A stretch of DNA of 5,002 bases, taken from contig JAQCLA010000199.1 of NCBI GenBank assembly GCA_027592105.1, forward strand, positions 1-5,002, written 5' to 3'. Shown in pieces: positions 1-5,002 of the stretch (position 1 is its first letter; each line of letters begins with the position of its first letter). Below the pieces are notes generated by a model, which saw only the letters and a program-made list of their open reading frames with translations, was not told the origin of the DNA and did not search any database. Position numbers and translations under genes: made by a program. This DNA is from Pseudomonadota bacterium. GTDB lineage: Bacteria; Pseudomonadota; Alphaproteobacteria; Rhodobacterales; Rhodobacteraceae.

Positions 1-1988
1 TGGCGTGCCGCGACGCGCATAAGCGCGCCATGCCGGGGCGGATTGTTGGGGTGTCGATCGACAGCCACGGTCACAAGGCTTACCGGCTGTCATTGCAAAC
101 GCGCGAGCAGCATATCCGGCGCGAGAAAGCCACCTCGAACGTTTGCACGGCGCAGGCGCTTTTGGCGGTGATGGCGAGTTTTTATGCGGTGTTTCATGGG
201 CCGGAGGGGCTGAACGCGATAGCCCAGGCGGTGCATTTGAAGGCGGCGCGGCTGGCCGCAAGCCTGCGCGCGGGCGGATATGTGCCCGAGGAGGCGGCGT
301 TTTTCGACACGCTGACGCTGTCCGTGGGTGATCGGCAAAGCCGGATCATGGCCGCCGCCGTGGCGCGGGGGGTCAACCTGCGCGATGTGGGGCGTGACCG
401 GATCGGGATTTCGGTGGATGAAACCACGACCGAGGCGCATCTGGCCGCCGTTTGCGCGGCTTTTGATGTGGCGCTGGTGGCCCCTGTTACAGCACCCGCG
501 ATCCCCGAGGCGATGCTGCGCACGACGCCTTACCTGACCCATCCGATCTTTCACATGAACCGGGCCGAGTCGGAGATGATGCGCTACATGCGCCGCCTGT
601 CCGACCGCGATCTGGCGCTCGACCGGGCGATGATCCCACTTGGGTCATGCACGATGAAACTTAACGCCGCCGTCGAGATGATGCCGGTCACTTGGCCCGC
701 GTTCAATTCCATCCACCCCTTCGCACCCGCCGATCAGGCGCAAGGCTATGCTGAAATGCTGGCTGATCTGTCGGAGAAGCTTTGCGAGATCACGGGCTAC
801 GACGCCATGTCGATGCAGCCCAATTCCGGCGCGCAGGGCGAATATGCGGGGCTGTTGACCATCGCGGCCTATCACGCGGCGCGCGGGGAAGGGCACAGGC
901 GCATCTGCCTGATCCCGGTGTCGGCCCATGGCACCAACCCGGCCTCTGCCCAGATGTGCGGGATGGAGGTTGTCGTGGTCAGAGCGGCCGAGAATGGCGA
1001 TGTCGACCTTGAGGATTTCCGCGCCAAGGCGGAGGCAGCGGGTGATCATCTGGCGGCCTGCATGATCACCTACCCCTCGACCCATGGCGTGTTCGAGGAG
1101 ACCGTGCGCGAGGTCTGCGCGATCACCCATGAATTCGGCGGGCAGGTTTATCTCGATGGTGCGAATTTGAACGCCATGGTGGGGCTGGCGCGGCCCGGCG
1201 ATGTCGGCGCTGATGTCAGCCATCTCAACCTGCATAAAACCTTTTGCATCCCGCATGGCGGTGGTGGCCCCGGCATGGGGCCGATCGGGGTCAAGGCGCA
1301 TCTGGCGCCCTATCTGCCGGGTCATCCCGAAACCGGGGGGGCGACCGGCCCGGTGTCGGGCGCGCCTTATGGTTCGGCCTCGATCCTGCCGATTTCCTAC
1401 GCCTATGTGCGGCTGATGGGCGGCGAGGGGATCACGCGGGCGACCAAGGTGGCGATCCTAAATGCCAACTATATCGCCAAGCGGCTGGAGGGGGCTTTCC
1501 CGGTGCTGTTCAAGGGTGCGCGCGGTCGGGTGGCGCATGAATGCATCCTTGATACGCGCCCCTTTGCCGATGCGGGGGTGACGGTCGACGATATCGCCAA
1601 ACGCCTGATGGATTGCGGCTTTCACGCGCCGACGATGAGCTGGCCCGTGGCTGGAACCTTGATGGTGGAGCCGACCGAATCGGAAACCCAAGCCGAGATC
1701 GATCGTTTTTGCGAGGCGATGCTAGCCATCCGCGCAGAGATTGCCGAGGTGGAAGCAGGGCGCATGCCCATCGCGGCAAGCCCGCTTCGCAATGCGCCTC
1801 ATACGATGGAGGATCTGATCCGCGATTGGGACAGGCCCTATAGCCGCGAACAGGGCTGCTTCCCGCCCGGCGCCTTCCGCGTCGATAAATATTGGCCGCC
1901 CGTCAACCGCGTCGACAATGTGCATGGCGACAGGCATCTGATTTGCACCTGCCCGCCGTTGGAGACCGATCTGGACGCGGCCGAGTAA
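1..1988 (+). CDS. gcvP: Glycine dehydrogenase (decarboxylating), P-protein of the glycine cleavage system; 5' end cut by the window
   Basis: The P-protein is a cytoplasmic pyridoxal-phosphate enzyme that decarboxylates glycine and passes the aminomethyl group to lipoyl-GcvH. About 661 codons are present (first full codon at base 3), roughly the C-terminal two thirds of the usual ~950-residue single-chain enzyme. The reading frame is open through the left edge, so the ATG at 30 is internal (within ..HKRAMPGRI..). Visible family motifs are REQHIRREKATSN near base 105, MIPLGSCTMKLNA near 630-670, MQPNSGAQGEYAGLL near 813, SAHGTNPAS near 920, YPSTHGVFEET near 1071, and the cofactor motif HLNLHKTF followed by GGGGPGMGPIGVKAHLAP. 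The PLP-binding lysine is the codon at 1236-1238. The C-terminal PLP half starts near base 530. No frameshift or missing key residue is seen. The single-chain form, not split GcvPA/GcvPB, is inferred because the frame runs unbroken from the N-terminal half into the C-terminal half. gcvT and gcvH would be expected upstream, outside the window. Confidence 0.98.
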   Translation, partial: ACRDAHKRAMPGRIVGVSIDSHGHKAYRLSLQTREQHIRREKATSNVCTAQALLAVMASFYAVFHGPEGLNAIAQAVHLKAARLAASLRAGGYVPEEAAFFDTLTLSVGDRQSRIMAAAVARGVNLRDVGRDRIGISVDETTTEAHLAAVCAAFDVALVAPVTAPAIPEAMLRTTPYLTHPIFHMNRAESEMMRYMRRLSDRDLALDRAMIPLGSCTMKLNAAVEMMPVTWPAFNSIHPFAPADQAQGYAEMLADLSEKLCEITGYDAMSMQPNSGAQGEYAGLLTIAAYHAARGEGHRRICLIPVSAHGTNPASAQMCGMEVVVVRAAENGDVDLEDFRAKAEAAGDHLAACMITYPSTHGVFEETVREVCAITHEFGGQVYLDGANLNAMVGLARPGDVGADVSHLNLHKTFCIPHGGGGPGMGPIGVKAHLAPYLPGHPETGGATGPVSGAPYGSASILPISYAYVRLMGGEGITRATKVAILNANYIAKRLEGAFPVLFKGARGRVAHECILDTRPFADAGVTVDDIAKRLMDCGFHAPTMSWPVAGTLMVEPTESETQAEIDRFCEAMLAIRAEIAEVEAGRMPIAASPLRNAPHTMEDLIRDWDRPYSREQGCFPPGAFRVDKYWPPVNRVDNVHGDRHLICTCPPLETDLDAAE

Positions 1989-1994
1989 CGGCAA

Positions 1995-2035
1995 GCGCGT
2001 GATTGATCAGCCCTCGGGCTGGTCGATCACCGCGC
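1995..2035 (+). terminator. Long stem-loop just after the gcvP stop; possible transcript end or 3'-stabilising hairpin
   Basis: Bases 1999-2012 pair with 2017-2030 (14 pairs) around the tetraloop CTCG (2013-2016). After a one-base bulge at 2031, four more G/C pairs form (1995-1998 with 2032-2035). Two of the 14 pairs are T-G (2007/2022 and 2004/2025). These are G-U wobbles in plus-strand RNA but A-C mismatches in minus-strand RNA, so the hairpin is stronger in the gcvP transcript. It begins 7 bases after the gcvP stop and contains the stop and last codons of the convergent thioredoxin gene. There is no T-tract on either side, so it is not a classic intrinsic terminator. Protection of the gcvP 3' end, or termination without a U-tract, is inference. 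Confidence 0.4.
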
Positions 2036-2567
2036 GTACAAGGGCCAGCGCCTCGGGGCTGTCCCAATGGGCATCGCCGCGGAGCCGGGCAATCTCTTGC
2101 CCCTCGCGGTTCAAGATCACCGTGATGGGTAGGCCGAATACCCCCATCTCGCGCGCGATCTGTTGGTTGATGTCGCGGTATTGCTGCAGGTCGGTCACGC
2201 CGATTTCTTCGAAGAAGCGGCGGATGGCTTGCGGCGGGTTGCGCCCGGTGGCGAGCGTCACGACGGTGAAATCCTCACTGCCCAAAGCCGTTTGCAGGTT
2301 TTGCAGCGAGGGCATTTCCTCGCGGCAGGGCGCGCACCATGTGGCCCAGAAATTCAACACCACGATCTGGCCCGCGTAATCGGCAAGCGACCCCTCGCTT
2401 TCGTCAACGCGCAAGAAAGGCAGGCTGGAGGCCGCGACAGGTGCGTCATGGATCACAAGCCCGCGCATCTCACCCGCGAGATAGCTTGAAAGATCCTGCG
2501 CCGCGGCAGTATTTGCACCCAAGCCTGCGGCAAGGTAGAGCAAGACAGATCGCATCAGACGCTTCAT
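2007..2567 (-). CDS. TlpA-family periplasmic thiol-disulfide oxidoreductase (thioredoxin fold)
   Basis: The 186-residue product starts with a signal peptide: basic MKRLMR, a hydrophobic run SVLLYLAAGLGA, and a likely signal peptidase I site after TAAA (residues 20-23). It is therefore expected outside the cytoplasm, either released in the periplasm or tethered if not cleaved. The thioredoxin fold begins near residue 55. VVLNFWATWCAPCREEMPSL carries the redox pair Cys78 and Cys81, and GLPITVILNREG supplies the conserved cis-proline (Pro147). TlpA/ResA/CcmG relatives reduce specific disulfides in cytochrome c or oxidase maturation or in other envelope proteins; the partner here cannot be told. 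I chose the start at 2567 because a GGAGG site lies 8 bases upstream and the signal peptide begins there. The frame runs on upstream to 2732, but that part overlaps argH and shows no domain. It converges on gcvP and diverges from argH. Confidence 0.93.
   Translation of the reverse strand: MKRLMRSVLLYLAAGLGANTAAAQDLSSYLAGEMRGLVIHDAPVAASSLPFLRVDESEGSLADYAGQIVVLNFWATWCAPCREEMPSLQNLQTALGSEDFTVVTLATGRNPPQAIRRFFEEIGVTDLQQYRDINQQIAREMGVFGLPITVILNREGQEIARLRGDAHWDSPEALALVRAVIDQPEG
2486..2515 (+). promoter_or_regulatory. Candidate promoter for argH, lying inside the divergent TlpA-family gene
   Basis: Only 27 bases separate the argH start from the divergent start, so the argH promoter must lie within the neighbouring coding region. 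The best sigma-70-like pair seen by eye is TTGAAA (2486-2491, 5 of 6 consensus bases), an 18-base spacer, then TATTTG (2510-2515, 3 of 6). Transcription would begin near 2522 and give a leader of about 73 bases. Such matches occur by chance, so this is a suggestion only. Confidence 0.25.
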
Positions 2568-2573
2568 CACGCA

Positions 2574-2580
2574 TTCCTCC
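2574..2580 (-). promoter_or_regulatory. Ribosome binding site that fixes the start of the TlpA-family gene
   Basis: On the minus strand the sequence reads GGAGGAA, with GGAGG at 2576-2580 and 8 bases before the ATG at 2567-2565. This near-consensus Shine-Dalgarno site favours the 186-residue form over longer in-frame starts inside argH. It lies directly against the argH Shine-Dalgarno candidate on the other strand (AAGGG, 2581-2585), so the two translation signals are back to back. Confidence 0.8.
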
Positions 2581-2594
2581 AAGGGCCGATACCC

Positions 2595-3982
<1,388 letters not shown>

Positions 3983-3986
<4 letters not shown>

Positions 3987-4135
3987 GCCATACCCGGATT
4001 TGGCTATCTGCCGCGCTTTTGGCGGTGCTGGCCGCCTGTGGGGCCGATGGCATTCCCGAGCGGCCCGAACCAAGGAGTGCCAGCGGCATCACCATCGCGG
4101 TCGATGCCAGCGCGGGGATTTCCAGCGGAAATTGA
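3983..4135 (+). CDS. Small lipoprotein downstream of argH (LptM-like candidate)
   Basis: This 50-residue product has a textbook lipoprotein signal: basic N-terminus MSHTR, hydrophobic IWLSAALLAVL, and lipobox LAAC, with Cys19 as the lipid-modified first residue of the mature form. The mature part is only 32 residues. It begins CGADGIPERPEP and ends in a Ser/Gly-rich tail. Its stop is at 4133-4135 and its ATG overlaps the argH stop (ATGA). A tiny lipoprotein after argH is, from memory, common in alphaproteobacteria. The C-G-x-x-G-x-P start after the cysteine recalls the LptM/YifL type (CGLKGPL..P in enterobacteria), which helps mature the LPS translocon LptDE. That assignment is inference from a short motif. 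Asp after Cys-Gly-Ala is not the Asp+2 inner-membrane retention signal, so outer-membrane sorting is plausible. Confidence 0.85.
4118..4132 (+). repeat. Short inverted repeat at the lipoprotein stop codon
   Basis: ATTTCC (4118-4123), loop AGC, GGAAAT (4127-4132) form a perfect 6-base stem that abuts the stop codon. It is AT-poor only at its tip and has no following T-tract, so it is too weak for a convincing terminator. It could slightly hinder ribosomes or be chance within coding sequence. Confidence 0.25.
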
Positions 4136-4153
4136 GGATCGCCACCTTCCCCG

Positions 4154-4182
4154 TTGAACAGTATCGCATTCGGCCCTAACCT
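4154..4182 (+). promoter_or_regulatory. Candidate promoter for greA in the 91-base leader
   Basis: The gap 4136-4226 between the lipoprotein and greA is the largest plus-strand intergenic space here and is less GC-rich than its surroundings. By eye, TTGAAC (4154-4159), a 17-base spacer and TAACCT (4177-4182) form a weak sigma-70-like pair, matching 4 and 3 of 6 consensus bases. Transcription would begin about 35-40 bases before greA. This is weak, and read-through from argH is equally possible. Confidence 0.25.
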
Positions 4183-4226
4183 CGCCGTTCAAGTGTTGCT
4201 TTGTCTCCAGACATCAAGGCGTTTTC

Positions 4227-4694
4227 ATGGATAAGATCCCAATGACCCCCGGCGGCTACAAAGCCGTCAACGAGGAGCTGAAGCACCTCAAGAGCGTCGA
4301 GCGTCCGGCCATCATTCAGGCCATCGCAGAGGCGCGCGCGCATGGCGATCTGTCCGAGAATGCCGAGTATCATTCCGCCAAGGAAAAACAGTCGTTCATC
4401 GAGGGCCGGATCAAGGAACTCGAAGGGTTGATCGGGCGTGCCAATGTGATCGACCCCAAGACGCTGTCCGGCCCGGTCAAGTTCGGCGCGACCGTTGTGC
4501 TGGTCGACGAGGATGATGTCGAAAAGACCTTTCAGATCGTGGGCGAATTCGAGGCGAATATCGAAAAGGGCCTGCTCAACATCGGCTCTCCCTTGGCGCG
4601 TGCCTTGATCGGCAAAGACGAGGGCGATAGCGTCGAGGTCAAGACGCCGGGCGGTGACAAGGATTACGAAATCGTTTCGGTCACCTATATCTGA
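4227..4694 (+). CDS. greA: Transcription elongation factor GreA
   Basis: GreA enters the secondary channel of backtracked RNA polymerase and stimulates cleavage of the extruded RNA 3' end, rescuing stalled complexes in the cytoplasm. The 155 residues match the usual ~158. The N-terminal coiled-coil hairpin spans about residues 8-75; its tip HGDLSENAEYHSAKE carries the acidic pair Asp41 and Glu44 that supports the catalytic metal. The linker VIDPKTL leads to the C-terminal FKBP-like domain from about residue 80 (KFGATVVLVDED, SPLARALIGK, VKTPGGDKDYEIVSV). The start MDKIPMT is the typical family N-terminus, and AAGG at 4216-4219 lies 7 bases upstream. The GreA call over GreB rests on the IPMT start and the SPLARALIGK and KTPGG motifs. 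From memory greA often follows carB in alphaproteobacteria; here it follows argH and a lipoprotein gene. Confidence 0.97.
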   Translation: MDKIPMTPGGYKAVNEELKHLKSVERPAIIQAIAEARAHGDLSENAEYHSAKEKQSFIEGRIKELEGLIGRANVIDPKTLSGPVKFGATVVLVDEDDVEKTFQIVGEFEANIEKGLLNIGSPLARALIGKDEGDSVEVKTPGGDKDYEIVSVTYI

Positions 4695-4729
4695 GCGACG
4701 CCCCCCTATGGTGGATTGTGTTTGGCCGG

Positions 4730-5002
4730 ATGCGTGACGACGAAAAACCTCGGTTCCTTGATACGGGTCTTGAAGCCCGGGAAACGTCTATGGCGCGGAT
4801 AACTGGCATCGAAATTGTTGCAGGCCTATTGACCCTCGTCTGGCTTGTGGTGGCGGTGATCTTTGGCCGCGGTGATCTGACGGTGGGCGCGGGCCTTGCG
4901 TCGGGGCTGGTCGCGGTCGTGTTTCTGGCGATGCCTGTCGTGTTGATTTGGGTCGTGGCGCGCACTGTCAGGGCGATACGCATCCTGCGCGCCGAGGCCG
5001 CA
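4730..5002 (+). CDS. Two-helix membrane protein of unknown function, 3' end cut by the window
   Basis: An open frame of 91 codons runs off the right edge. The first ~25 residues are charged and polar (MRDDEKPRFLDTGLEARE). They are followed by a hydrophobic helix at about residues 28-46, a short GRGDL turn, a second helix at about 55-77, and a basic segment RTVRAIRILRAEAA that looks like the start of an amphipathic or coiled-coil region. The basic residues after the second helix suggest both termini lie in the cytoplasm with a very short periplasmic loop. I do not recognise the family. The ATG at 4730 has no strong Shine-Dalgarno site (GGTGGA at 4710-4715 is distant); GTG 4718 and ATG 4790 are alternative starts. 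It lies 35 bases after the greA stop with no terminator visible, so co-transcription with greA is likely. Confidence 0.75.
   Translation, partial: MRDDEKPRFLDTGLEARETSMARITGIEIVAGLLTLVWLVVAVIFGRGDLTVGAGLASGLVAVVFLAMPVVLIWVVARTVRAIRILRAEAA

Noticed and set aside
645..1325. A 226-codon open frame on the minus strand opposite gcvP
   Set aside because: It has the same shadow composition and no motif, and it lies wholly within conserved gcvP codons.
1335..1341. A run of seven G residues in gcvP as a possible frameshift site
   Set aside because: The frame stays intact and family motifs continue on both sides. The local PETGGATGPVSG segment is a normally variable loop.
1999..2379. A 126-codon plus-strand frame across the thioredoxin-like gene
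   Set aside because: It is antisense to the conserved WCAPC-containing gene, is Ser/Arg/Cys-rich, and matches no family pattern.
4708..4738. The ATG at 4708 as the start of the membrane protein
   Set aside because: It is in another frame and meets a TGA after nine codons. The membrane-protein frame begins at 4730.

Overview
This window is a compact stretch of GC-rich chromosome carrying housekeeping genes. Several things point to an alphaproteobacterium, most likely of the Rhodobacterales (Roseobacter/Rhodobacter relatives): the strong preference for G or C at third codon positions, a single-chain GcvP whose C-terminal end resembles alphaproteobacterial versions, and a thioredoxin-like gene / argH / tiny lipoprotein cluster. 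This placement rests on remembered protein families, not on a search.

Layout from left to right. (1) Bases 1-1988, plus strand: the C-terminal two thirds of gcvP, the glycine-decarboxylating P-protein of the glycine cleavage system, cut by the left edge. (2) Bases 2007-2567, minus strand: an exported TlpA-type thioredoxin-fold protein with a WCAPC active site. It converges on gcvP, and a long stem-loop sits on the 18-base gap between the two genes. (3) Bases 2595-3986, plus strand: argH, argininosuccinate lyase, divergent from the thioredoxin gene with only 27 bases between the two start codons. (4) Bases 3983-4135, plus strand: a 50-residue lipoprotein overlapping the argH stop by ATGA and preceded by a strong Shine-Dalgarno site. 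(5) Bases 4227-4694, plus strand: greA, the transcript-cleavage factor. (6) Bases 4730-5002, plus strand: the start of a two-helix membrane protein cut by the right edge.

The genes serve separate jobs: one-carbon/glycine metabolism, extracytoplasmic thiol redox chemistry, arginine synthesis, the envelope, and rescue of stalled RNA polymerase. argH and the lipoprotein are almost certainly translated together. greA has a 91-base leader that could hold its own promoter, and the membrane-protein gene probably follows greA on the same transcript. There is no stretch over 100 bases without a gene. I see no tRNA, rRNA, CRISPR array, insertion sequence, phage gene or defence system.

I found no convincing undescribed system. 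The items most worth a second look are the large directional stem-loop at the gcvP/thioredoxin junction, the easily missed lipoprotein, and the downstream order argH-lipoprotein-greA, where I would have expected lysA.
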